From contig NKYR01000015.1 of NCBI GenBank assembly GCA_003184365.1, positions 248,001 to 312,000 of the forward strand: a DNA stretch of 64,000 bases, read 5' to 3'. Source of the DNA: Evernia prunastri. Taxonomy: Eukaryota > Ascomycota > Lecanoromycetes > Lecanorales > Parmeliaceae. Shown here piece after piece: positions 11,080 to 21,278 of the stretch (the first letter of the stretch is position 1; every line of letters begins with the position of its first letter). The position numbers were made by a program, and so were the translations under genes. Under the pieces are notes generated by a model, which worked only from the letters and a program-made list of their open reading frames with translations, was not told where the DNA came from and made no database searches.

Positions 11080-12740
11080 TGTCCACTAGAGCTTGCTATA
11101 TTGTCTCGTCAAGCGGATAAGTTCGCGTCCTCGACTGACCAAGTCGATCTCTACGCTGATGAGATCCATATTCTATTCATCATGAAAGCTGTTGGAAGAC
11201 CGATCTGGAATTAAGTCACGAAAGACTTTGTCAATTTCAGAATACGGGTGACCTGTTGCGAGAAACTTGCCTTTCCCATTGCGTTCATCGTGGCCTCAAC
11301 AAATTTCACCCACTTTCTTGACAGAGTCGTATCTTGAAGGCTCTTTGCACTCATCCAAAGCATCTAGAATGCAGACAACGTGACCAGAATCTAGATCATG
11401 TAAAACATTTATAAAGATGTATTGAACTTTGTGCAGAGGGACTTTTTGTGCTCTTTAAAGTCTTGCATCGCATGTCGTAGAAGGCGTGGCTTTTCACTGA
11501 AAATTGACGGAGTATTGCGGACAATGCACCAGCCCCATTCTGTCGATCCACGTTGTCGTCCCTGAAGAAGTAGTAGCAAGTAGTAGTAATTTTGTCGTTG
11601 TTCGTAGCCGTTCCCTCGTCCATGATGGCTCTGAGTAAGACAGATTTCCTACAGCCTGCATCTGCCGAGATCCACAAACAATTTGATTTGTGTTGCTGCC
11701 ACTTCAGGAAGGTTGAATCGTCAAAGGCCCACTTGCATTTTCCATGAACAGGCTTGTCAATTCCAATCATGTCCTCCCTATTATTTAATCTAAAACATTG
11801 GTGACATTTTGTTTCTTCTTTCGTTCGTGCGCGGAGGACGACAGCGTTATCGACTCTTTTAGATAATCTGAAACTAGTACGAAATTACCATCGCCGGGGC
11901 CGCAAAATTGGTTCATCAGGCCACGACGAAAACCGAGTGAGATCTGCAAGTGACAATCAAGACAAGCGGACTCTCGTTCCACAATCTAAGTGAGTAGTAG
12001 TAGCTAAGACTGGACACAGTCGCAATGCGATGGCACACCTAATTTGTGAAAGCGAATTTTAGAAGACTCTAGGTAGATTGATCTTTTCGAGTTTCGTGGA
12101 AACATCATATTTGAAAGCCTCGTGTGAAAGCGATTCTTGCAAGGCCTTGAATAACGGTGTCAAGATAGTCTTGCTTTCCTTCCGAAGCTCCCAGCAGAGT
12201 TGGAGACGTCTTTTCACCTTACATTACGCGAATAGAGACAATCATTGTGCCTTACTTGCAACATGAGCCCCTTGCAAAGGCATACCTAAGAAAACAACAC
12301 GAATGGCGGAGTTCGAGAGCTTCGCGTACTTGGCTCCACCATGAAAGGCTTTGTATAATGCCTACATTGACGTTAACGATACTTTGGGCCGAAGCTCGGT
12401 CCAAATTAGGTTGACCTGGGAGACTACAATTCCTCCAAAGCAGGATCCAACGAAAAAGATTGGGTTCCCTCCAAAGTCCTCGTATTGTGCCATCAGAGTT
12501 CCCGGAATATATTCTTCAAGACCTGTTATATCCACTTCCTGTGCATTGTCGGAGTAGCAATTGGAGCCATAATCGAACGACCAGCTACGTGCTGTGGGAT
12601 TTTCACAAGTAGGATGCCATCATCTTCTAGCCGGTTGACAGCACGCCTCCTCGGTTCCTCGTCTTTTTCGAACGCGATCCATGTTTTGGGAGATTGCGTT
12701 TCCAGACCGTGTACAGCGATGATGTTATTACCACTTTAGC
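11080..12740 (-). pseudogene. NLR-type relic: alpha/beta-hydrolase plus NACHT domain
   Basis: Read on the minus strand with many frame changes and stops, this stretch reproduces the order of a fungal STAND/NLR protein. First comes a hydrolase of the lipase-like class: IIAVHGL at about 12729-12703, the nucleophile elbow GSCFGG at about 12447-12431 with Cys where such domains usually have Ser, and VVFLGMPLQGAH at about 12310-12270. A linker follows, then a NACHT module with WISADAGCRKSVLLRA (11770-11396 frame), a P-loop in which a Gly is Arg, then a Walker B-like VVCILDALDEC at about 11380-11345 and KFLATGHPYSEI just after. It cannot encode one protein without several repairs, so I call a pseudogene. 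Any C-terminal repeat domain is lost. Confidence 0.75.
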
Positions 12741-13674
12741 TTTTGATTCATCACCAGTAGGAATGGCTTACTTGACTTTTGTCTCGCATTTAGACCTGTC
12801 GGGTGAGAACAATGGCTGGAGCTGAGGTAGGAATATCTCGACATCCCTTGCCGAGTCAGAGCTGGTGATTGTGAAGGGCGAGACAATTTCGCGCAACATG
12901 TTCACTGCCTTTGAGAAAGACCATTTGTTCGTTATCGAGCTTCAAGTTCAGTCTTCCACGCGAAGCTGACGATACTAAGGAGAAAGCTGCAGCGCGGAGC
13001 GTGACCTATCAACTGCCTAGGAAATATTGCTACCTAAATCCGCTCAAGATGTCTCCCATGAAGTAGCTTTCTTTCCCTGGAATCTATCAGCATAACAACC
13101 AACTGGGTTTGGTCGGCCCTGATGCTTATTCAATCGCGAAGGCTCACTCTGCTGATATGGCCAAGGCCGCCAATTCTCGGATTTTCCGCAGAGCAGACAT
13201 CGTGTGAACTCTGCAAGTCCTAACACTCTTGATTGCTGACAACGTCATCGCAAGCCAGTTCATCCCATGGGCGAATTTCCGCCCGGAGGGTGAGCTTCCC
13301 AGCGCTTACCTTCGGGTGACTGCCCTGTGAAGCTACGACAGCGAGGCTTCATAACAGCGACAATATAAAATAGCGAGATTTTTTAAGAGTCAGATTGAGA
13401 ACTCCAAGTTTTCTTTTCTCATCTGTGAGTATGATACAAAGATGGATCTACGTGAAATTTCATGAAATGTCTTACCGAAAAAGTTCCCATGAGATGAGTA
13501 TTACACTCCGATCAATATGATGAACGCCCATCGATATCCGTCTTGTCCATGGGGGAAAATAATAGCCATGGGTATTCACGACTCATGGGGGTGAAGCAAC
13601 AACTTCTTCAAGCAGGACATGGGAGCCTCTTTCATTGTCTCGGTTTTAAGTGGAAATTTTCCGCCTCCACGGAC
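12741..13674. other. intergenic / upstream part of the NLR relic
   Basis: On the minus strand short unconnected frames (for example around 12900-12780 and 13226-13044) may be remains of the relic's N-terminal region, but no motif is clear. 13380-13674 is likely the 3' flank of the SDR gene. Confidence 0.35.
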
Positions 13675-14621
13675 TCACGCATACCCCTTCTTCGCCAACT
13701 CGTCCTCGATCCAATCCCACAGCCACTTCCCAAGCGCCTTGTCGTCCGGAAAACCGCGCCCCGCATGCACGGCCCCAACCGGGAAATAGGACCGACCAGA
13801 AACAACGCCCCTCCCCGTCGCGCACCACAACTGGTTTTTCGCCCCTTCCGAGAGAGATTTCCCGATGATAGCAAGAACCAGCCCGAACGCACGGCCCTTC
13901 AAGCCGTTGCCGCTCCGATAGGCAGTACTCAGCTCCGTGTCGATGACGCCGGGGTGGCAGGACACGGAGGTAATGCCGGGGTGCCTGCGCGCGAGTTCGG
14001 ACGCGAAAAGTATGTTAGCGGCTTTGGACTGGCCGTAACGTTCAAAGGTGCTGTAGTCCGCCATGCTTGTCGTGGCCGCGGGAAAGCCGATGCCGCTTTG
14101 GGGTGCGGACCTGTGGCCGGCGGAACTCAGTGACCCTACTCGCACGTCCGAGCCGGGCTGCTGGGATGTCTTTTGGAGGGTTGGAAGTAAGCGCTTCGTG
14201 AGGAGGGCGTGGCCTACGTGGTTGGTGCCAGACTGCACCTCGTATCCATCAGAAGTGAGTCCATCTGGCTGCGCCATTATCCCTGCATTGTTGATCAAGA
14301 GGTCAGCCGGTCGGAAGAGGCAAGGAAGGTGTTCGAGGCTTCTGTGACGGATCTGAGGCTGGCGAGATTGAGCTGGAGAAAGGTGACGTTGGCGTCTGGG
14401 ACAACGGCTTTGATGTCACGGATTGCGGCTTCCGCCCTGGAAGGGTTGCGCGCTGCTAGGTAGAGGCGGGAGGGGTTGTGCTTCGCAAGTTGGAGGACTG
14501 TTTCCTTACCCAGACCCGTGTTGCCTCCTGTTATCAAGGCCACTTTGCCAGACAGGTCGGGGATGTGGCGCGACGGGTCAAAGGCAACGCCGTGCGGTGT
14601 GGTACTGGATCTAAGCTTCAC
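13675..14621 (-). pseudogene. short-chain dehydrogenase/reductase with a frameshift
   Basis: A classical SDR of about 315 residues in two overlapping frames. The first (14621-14304) carries the cofactor motif TGGNTGLGKE in its opening 45 residues. The second (from about 14303) carries NNAGIM, the catalytic Ser region GSLSSAGH, and YGQSK, the Tyr-x-x-x-Lys pair, then ends at 13675. The frames join at about 14303-14304, where one G appears to be missing inside DRL|DLLINN. Everything else is well conserved and no intron borders fit. Either the gene is newly broken or the base is a sequence error in a short G run. The sequence resembles fungal retinol dehydrogenase-like/WWOX-like SDRs. Substrate unknown; cytosolic or membrane-associated not determinable. 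Confidence 0.8.
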
Positions 14622-15537
14622 TCATAGAAAGAAAGACACGACAGTTGGTTTTGCTGCGTACGAATCACAACGATATTTGGGCCGAATCCATCTTACCGTT
14701 ATCCCATCGGTAGAAGGGCCAGTCAAGCACACGTGAGTCCCACTGGAGGTAAAACATTTTCCTCTTCCTAAGAGCCTTCTATATTAAAGAGCTCCTCTAT
14801 TAGCTTTAACCTCAAATGCATACTTTGCGATGAGAATACCAAGGTTTGTAAGATGGGACTGCAAAAGATCCACCACGGCTCTAAGCCTTCATGTAGCGAA
14901 CGCTCTGGTTTATCGCAGTGTTAGTCATGTTCGATTGTCTTCGAATCACTTGGGGGAATTGAAGTATGCCATTTTGTCAGGCGCGAACATCATCCAGTTC
15001 GCGTCTTTCACCGCTTGCGTTGGCAAAATCTGCTTTTCGTGACCATTACGGAGAATCGTAAGAGTGAAATAATATTCAATGAACTTTAGCTGACAACACG
15101 GTATTTACTGATCAAATTAAAGATATCCTTCTCCTATGCAACTGTTGTTCCGTAGCACGTACGGAGTACGCAAAGTCCCTTAAGTCGTTTACTTTCCGTT
15201 GAATAACAACTGTTGTGGGTCAAGGCAAAGTCACCTTCTGCGTTTAATGCTGTCTCGTGTATCTTAGTATTGCATGGCGGAAGAGGATTGTAGAATGGAC
15301 GAATATCGTGGGACATGAGAATATCGTAGAGCATCGTGGAGTACGAGTAGGATGAAAGGAGGGTACCTTAACTCAGAATAGTTAGCATCAACGTCATCAT
15401 AGTATCTTCGGCACCTCCATTTCCCCCTCTCGCTGCTCTCTCATCTTCTGAGAAGTTCTTTCTGACTCAGCTCCCCTCTCCAATCATGATTTACGACTTA
15501 AGGCCATGCGTTAATCGACAGCTGCCTCATTGCTGCT
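14622..15537. other. intergenic between SDR and GH76 genes
   Basis: Holds the divergent upstream regions of the SDR (minus) and the GH76 gene (plus). 15400-15480 is pyrimidine-rich, as is common just upstream of fungal genes. No other feature seen. Confidence 0.5.
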
Positions 15538-16593
15538 ATGGAGGCCAATGATTCCCAAGAGCGACAATCTACCAAACCGCCCAACACCTTCCACCAACAT
15601 CCTCTCACTTGTGCTCGCTCCGCCATCCTCACCCTCCTCGATTTCTACAACCATGACACCGGCCTCTTCGACACGACCAATTGGTGGAATAGCGCCAATT
15701 GCACAACCGTCCTCGCAGATTTTGCTGCCCTCGACTCGTCTCTCAACCCCTCCATTCTAACCCTTCTCTCCAACACGTTTGAGAAGGCTCAGTCTCAATG
15801 TCCTACTTTTCTGAACGACTTCTACGACGACGAAGCCTGGTGGGCCCTCGCCTGGCTACGTGTTTACGACCTGACGCATGAGCAGAAATACTTACAGATG
15901 GCTGTGGACATCTTTGAAGATATGGTCGGCGGGTGGGGTGGCCCCTGCGGGGGAATCTGGTGGAACAAACGTCACGAATACACCGGCGCCATCGAGAATG
16001 AACTCTTTCTCTCTCTTGCAGCACAACTTGCCAACAGGGCTTCAGAAAAGGAGCACTACATCCAATGGGCGTTGAAGCAGTGGGAGTGGTTCAAAGGAAC
16101 AAGAATGATAAATGAAGAGAGCAATATCAATAACGGGATTGATGCCTCGACATGTAGCAACGATGGCGGGAATGTGTGGACGTACAATCAAGGCGTCATC
16201 CTTGGCGCCCTTATCGAACTCAACATCGCTGCTCCTGATCCTTCCTATCTAGACACGGCGGAACGTGTCGCGCTCGCCGCTCTGCACAAACTCACCGACC
16301 AAGACTCCATCCTCCACGAACATGGGGAGCCAAATCTCGGCGAAGACGGACCGCAATTCAAAGGCATCTTTATGCGGAACTTGCGGGTTTTGCAGATGGC
16401 GAGGCCAAACGAGAAGGTCAAAGCGTTCATTGAAAGTAATGCGGAAAGTATATGGCGGTGCAGGGATGTGAAGAGTGGAAGGCTGGGCGTTGTGTGGGAC
16501 GCGACCACGACGGAGGCCACGGCAGCGACACACAGCTCGGCTTGTGATGCGTTGGTTGCGGCGTTGGCAGTGCATAGAGATGGTGGGGAGTGA
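15538..16593 (+). CDS. glycoside hydrolase family 76-like protein
   Basis: Intronless frame of 351 residues. The consecutive acidic pair DD in NDFYDDEAWWALAWLR (Asp97-Asp98) matches the catalytic Asp-Asp of GH76 alpha-1,6-mannanases. Repeated aromatic/Gly patterns (GGIWWN, ENELFLSLAAQLA, WTYNQGVILGALIEL) fit the (alpha/alpha)6 barrel of that family. Length is close to the catalytic domain alone. No signal peptide is visible, so this copy is probably not the secreted DCW1/DFG5 cell-wall type; an intracellular or unconventionally placed enzyme is likelier, unless a 5' exon is missed. A broken epimerase gene converges on it, its stop lying 11 bp beyond this stop. Confidence 0.85.
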   Translation: MEANDSQERQSTKPPNTFHQHPLTCARSAILTLLDFYNHDTGLFDTTNWWNSANCTTVLADFAALDSSLNPSILTLLSNTFEKAQSQCPTFLNDFYDDEAWWALAWLRVYDLTHEQKYLQMAVDIFEDMVGGWGGPCGGIWWNKRHEYTGAIENELFLSLAAQLANRASEKEHYIQWALKQWEWFKGTRMINEESNINNGIDASTCSNDGGNVWTYNQGVILGALIELNIAAPDPSYLDTAERVALAALHKLTDQDSILHEHGEPNLGEDGPQFKGIFMRNLRVLQMARPNEKVKAFIESNAESIWRCRDVKSGRLGVVWDATTTEATAATHSSACDALVAALAVHRDGGE

Positions 16594-16603
16594 CAGAATT
16601 TTA

Positions 16604-17060
16604 TCAGGCTTCAAGACAGCGTTCCATGACTTCGGCCGTATTTAAGATACTCTTGTCATAGGGGATATATCTCAAATCGCCAATAGCCTGTGCGGCCTTT
16701 GTGCTCAAGGACGTTTCCCCTTCTCTCACAAACCCCAAGTCCGGTGAGTACCCTCTGCCAAGCTCGCCCTTTGGTATTACCCCCTTAGACCCGGATAGGC
16801 CTTACAGAAGTTGTCCGTCGTGGCCTGCGGGGCACCCGAGCCAGCGGAAATGAGGTACCGCTGCCCGTCACCATGCGTGGGGTGAGCCATGCACCAGAGA
16901 TGCACCGCCACCACGTCCTGCACGTCCACGTAAGTATTGACTACGATGGCTGGTGGTACGCATGCGGCTTCGCCGGAGAAGTTTCTCCAGATGGGCAAGA
17001 GCGTGGTGTTAAGCGCCGAGGCGGTTGCCGGGGGCTGGACTGGGGACCATTGAGCATGTT
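16604..17060 (-). pseudogene. C-terminal remnant of an NAD(P)-dependent epimerase/reductase
   Basis: The minus strand encodes the C-terminal half of an extended SDR of the epimerase/dihydroflavonol-reductase/GRP2 type: LPIWRNFSGEA, then TYVDVQDVVAVHLW (the conserved YVDVRDVA block), GQRYLIS, and after a frame change VIPKGELGRGYSPD to a natural stop at 16604. The frame breaks at about 16790 in a run of five Gs where six would restore it. The N-terminal Rossmann part with GxxGxxG and the YxxxK site is absent; upstream of about 17060 homology ends. So this is a truncated, frame-broken relic, possibly cut by insertion or recombination. Confidence 0.75.
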
Positions 17061-17481
17061 GAAAAGGACGGCTGTGGCGGTGTATCAGCGATGCTCAAAG
17101 GCTACCCCTGTATTAGGATGGGGAGGGGGCCGGGCGTGTTTCGCGCAACACCTTGTGCTTATCTCTGAAACGTCAGAGTATACTCTCTGCTTCGATGAAT
17201 ACTCTATGATGGCAGTGTACGGAGTAAGCTTTCAATCCTTGGGCTGCATAATTATGAATTATGATTTACTTTATGATATTATGCTGCCAAGACAGCGGAA
17301 ATATCCGGCGTTTATTCGTTGGCAGTAAGCGCGCTGTTTAGGTAAAGTAGCCCGTGAGATTGAGATTGGGATATAGATCTACTTAGGTAGACACATTTTC
17401 AAAGACACGCTACTTCAGAGTACATCATCAACCGATAACTTACACCATCTTGTACACTTTTCAAGCCAAGCAACCAGCATC
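17061..17481. other. intergenic, RPN5 promoter
   Basis: About 420 bp between the epimerase relic and RPN5. The last 80 bp has the C/A-rich, ATG-poor leader usual for fungal genes. No proteasome-type (Rpn4-like) element was recognised by eye. Confidence 0.4.
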
Positions 17482-19122
17482 ATGGCGGACGGACAGCTTT
17501 TCAAGCCCGAAAAGGATTACACCAAAGAGGTTGACAAGCAATTACCTGAGGCGGAGGAGCTTGCGAAAGATAATGTCCAAGCAGCACTTGAAAAGCTTTC
17601 GGCGCTCGAGAAGCACACTCGACAGGTGAGAGAACTCCCGAATATCTTTAGGATTCCACATTGACCGCGCTTGGAAACAGGCGTCAGACCTAGCCTCGAC
17701 ATCGAGACTGCTAGTCGCCATCATCACGATATCGAAAGACTCCGCAGATTGGGGTTTATTAAACGAACAGATACTCCTGCTCTCCAAGAAACATGGCCAG
17801 CTCAAGCAGGCCACTACCAAAATGGTCCAGGTCGGCATGTCATTCATAGATGCAGCACCCGACGCCGAAAAGAAGCTGGCACTGATTGAGACTTTACGCA
17901 CGGTCACTGAAGGAAAGGTATTACCTGATACTTGTATATACGAGCTGTGAAAATGAGGCTAACCTGAAACCTAGATCTTCGTAGAAGTTGAGCGAGCACG
18001 TGTCACCCGCATCCTATCCGACATGAAGAAGGAACAGGGCGACCTCAATGCGGCAGCAGATATCCTATGCGAGTTACAAGTTGAGACTTTTGGGTCGATG
18101 GAGCGAAGAGAGAAGACAGAATTCATTCTTGAGCAAGTGGCGTTATGCATAGAAAAAGGAGACTGGACCCAAGCAGGTATCTTGAGTCGGAAGATTAGCA
18201 CCAAGTTTTTCGCCCGAAAACCGAAGAAAACACCAGAGCAGATCGAGAAGGACAAGAAGGAGCGGGAAGAGAAGGAGAAGAATCGGAGCATGGATGATCC
18301 GCCGCTTGAGAAGGAGGACGACGTTACAGATCTGAAGCTACGATACTACGAGCAGCAGATAACGTTGGCAAAGCATGAGGATAAGTACTTGGATGCATGC
18401 AAGCACTACCGGCAAGTTCTGGACACGGAGTCAGTGGAAGAGAATCCGGAACAGCTGCACGCGGTAAGGAAGATTTCCAGCAAATTCCCGTGCGATTGGT
18501 CTAATATACACAGGTCCTCGAAAGAGTAATCTACTATATCCTTCTCGCCCCCCACGACAACGAACAATCCGACCTCCTCCACCGCATCAATTCTGACACC
18601 CGCAACTCCCTCGTCCCCAGCGAGCAGCAACTGCTCAAAACTTTCACCATCCCTGAACTTATGCGTTGGCCCATCGTTTCCGAGCGATTTGGCGCCCATC
18701 TTTGCTCTACTGATGTCTTCTCTGCCAGCCCCGTATCTTCAGATCTGGAAGATCCGAAAGCCCACACACGCTGGCAAGATCTACGCAAACGTGTCATTGA
18801 GCATAATGTCCGGGTCATAGCGAAGTACTACACGCGGATACAGATGCATCGTCTTACGCAACTGCTCGACCTGGATGAAGAAGAGACAGAAAGCTACATC
18901 AGTCAACTGGTGACCGCCAAGACAGTCTATGCCAAAATCGACAGGCCAGCGAGAGTGGTTTCTTTTGCCAAGACCCGGGATGCAGACGAAGTATTGAACG
19001 AATGGAGCGGGAGCATGAAGAGTCTTTTGGGCCTTCTAGAGAGGATCGACCACTTGATCACTAAGGAAGAGATGATGGCTCGCATACAGCCTGTGGGTGA
19101 TAACGCGGTCAAGGCGCATTAG
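17482..19122 (+). CDS. RPN5: 26S proteasome regulatory subunit Rpn5
   Basis: Four exons, 17482-17625, 17681-17917, 17975-18463 and 18514-19122, give a 492-residue protein, the usual fungal length. All introns (55, 57 and 50 bp) are phase 0 with GT-AG borders; intron 2 has a GCTAAC branch site. The N-terminal two thirds are helical repeats (LLLSKKHGQLKQATTKMVQ; ILCELQVETFGSMERREK) with a charged insert rich in Lys/Glu at about residues 205-225. The C-terminus is a PCI domain (VIEHNVRVIAKYYTRIQM, LTQLLDLDEEETESYIS). Rpn5 is a scaffold of the 19S lid and contacts Rpn11 and Rpn9. A related COP9 subunit (CSN4) is the main alternative, but the sequence pattern and the basic/acidic insert favour Rpn5. 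Confidence 0.93.
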
Positions 19123-19730
19123 CTGTGCATCCTCGGAGGAAATAGATGCCAGCGAAAGGAAGCAACCATGCGCGATGATGTGGTAAAGGCCCGTCCAGGT
19201 GTGCATGTGCATCTTCATGGATCCCCGCAGAAGTAAGCACGGTAAGGGTTGCAATCCATCACTGGACCGCTGACCCCAAGAGTCCGTCTGGGCATATGTA
19301 ACAATACTACAAAAATAGAAGCACAAATAATAATCCCTCAACTCATCACTAACAAACATTGAAGATCATTCCACGCACCCGAGCAATCGTGTCTGCTGAT
19401 ATTTCGCTTATTTTCGCGCAGGGCTATGCCGTGCGCGATACTTGCGGGCCAATCACCACACGAGTCTGGGCATCTGATCGTCTGTTCCTGCCAATCCTTC
19501 GGTGTTGGGGAGTTGGGCTCTGGTATATAATGATGCAGTATTCATGTTCGATCGTAGATGTTTTTTTTTTTCCATTTTCAAGCATTCGGTATTGGCTGGC
19601 GTCAATAAAATCTCTGCTCTATCTCCTCCCACTGAATTTCACTTGAACGGAGATTTCTTTGGATCTACTCTGCTCATATATCTGTCAAATAAATAGAAGA
19701 CAACAGAACTACAATAACAGAAAAAACACA
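19123..19730. other. intergenic between RPN5 and a small gene
   Basis: RPN5 3' flank and the upstream region of the next gene. A T-run at about 19560-19572. The 60 bp before 19731 is A-rich, a typical fungal leader. Nothing else recognised. Confidence 0.5.
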
Positions 19731-20321
19731 ATGTCCGTCTGCGGTACGTTTGCGCCTCATCTCGCAGCAACTGACCTCCCCCCCCACCCCTCTTCCCAAA
19801 CCGAAACCCAAAAGAAACAATCAGCACTAACTAACGAGCAAACAAACAACCTCCAGGCTCCGTCTTCACCCCGCGCATCATCTGCCCGCCGGACCAGCGT
19901 ACCTTCAACAGCGACGGCACGCGGGTGTCGGAGGTCGGCTTGAAGCCATGGGTCGAGGGGGGCAAGAAGGAGGGGAAGGAGGGGGAGGGGGTTGGGAGGA
20001 AGAGGTTGGTTTTTTTTCTTTTGCTTTGCTTTTCTTTTCTCTTCGTTTCGTTTCCCTTGGCATGAGTACGCTCTTATAACGGTGTCCTTTGTTTCACCGA
20101 CTGACGAGCGTGGCGGTATCCGCAGTGTCGTCGGCTCGATGCAGCTCCCCATGCATGGTTTCGGAGACAAGGGCAGCGGCGACGATGCTTCGTTGCGGTC
20201 GGGGCTGAGCGGGGAGACGCTGACGGGGGAGAAGGGCGGCGGGAGGAGGGCGTCGTTGGTGAAGAGGCTGTTTCATAGGAAGGGGGGTGAGAAGGGGGGG
20301 AAGGAGAAGGAGATGGAGTGA
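19731..20321 (+). CDS. small basic protein of unknown function, three exons
   Basis: Proposed exons 19731-19743, 19857-20004 and 20126-20321 give 118 residues. The first exon is only 13 nt (MSVC plus one base). Intron 1 (113 bp) ends CTCCAG. Intron 2 (121 bp) starts GTTGGT, ends CCGCAG and has a GACTGACG branch region. The product starts MSVCGSVFTPRIICPPDQ, continues through a Gly/Lys/Glu-rich linker and ends in a basic stretch (RRASLVKRLFHRKGGEKG). The Ser in RRASL fits a basophilic kinase site. I do not recognise the family. The splice phases fit and the exons share one coherent frame, but there is no homology support here. Confidence 0.5.
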
Positions 20322-21278
20322 GTGCGGTGGGTGGGGTGTGGGTGTTTGAGGAGGGGAGGGGGAGGGGAGGGGGAGGGGTTGCAGGACGGTGGTGTTGTAG
20401 CAGATTTTCTTGGATGGTACTCTACCCATGATTTGAGCGGAAACTATTCCCAATGCGCTAAGCTGTTTCCATGCTTTCATAGCTGGTTCGTTCCACGTGT
20501 GTCAGGTTCTGTTCAGTGTGGTGTCCGATGTAAGGATTGTCGAGGACGTATGCTGCTTGTGTCCCATCAGCCAGAGCCTATTGCTAAACCTCATCCTTGG
20601 TCCACCACGTATGCTGGTTCCCATGGCGGCAAGTCAGTACAAAAAAATGCTCGATGTATACAGCGGTTCAACCGATCTCCGAAAGGGTATCATGGTCTTT
20701 GATACTTCATGCTCCACATACGATTGTCGAAAGGAGGATTCATGTAGGCGTCTAATTTGCGAAGCCGTGTTTGCGCCGCCAGCGTGCGTTGTATAGGCGA
20801 AAGCTAGGGGCGCTTCGCCCGACGTTGATCTCTGCGAAGTGTGTTTCTTGGTACAGTGGCTTCCTCGAGTGATTTTGAAGATCCCATCGAGGAGTGTAGT
20901 GAATATGGTCAGCCTCTTGACCCGAGATCCAGATTTCCTAGCATCTGTGCAACACCACGTGTACCAGCAAAGTCCCGTTCGCTGCAGCTGTTCACAACAG
21001 GAATGCACAAACCCGTGCTCACACAAGAGGTTAAGGCAGACTTTGAAGATCGTTGACGTGGGGTTTCTGCGAAAAAAAATGTCATCACTACGTAAGCGCT
21101 AAGACAGACATCCAGTACGGACGCCGCAAACAAATTCACATCAATAGCAATCCCTCCATCTTGACCAAAGCTATACAGCTAATACAGGGTCAGACCTTTC
21201 AAGCTGTCTCGCTGCACCCGAACAAGCGGGTGCATCGTGTTATCTCAAGTCCTTTTTCTCTAATCCAGCACCAGGTTT
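20322..21278. other. intergenic, no gene seen
   Basis: Begins with a G-rich purine tract (about 20320-20385). Short frames on both strands (for example 20841-21056 plus) show no family motif. The right end is the 3' flank of the hydrolase-vWFA gene. Confidence 0.45.

Noticed and set aside
13543..14133. Plus-strand frame of 196 codons
   Set aside because: Antisense to the SDR, which has the conserved cofactor and YxxxK motifs.
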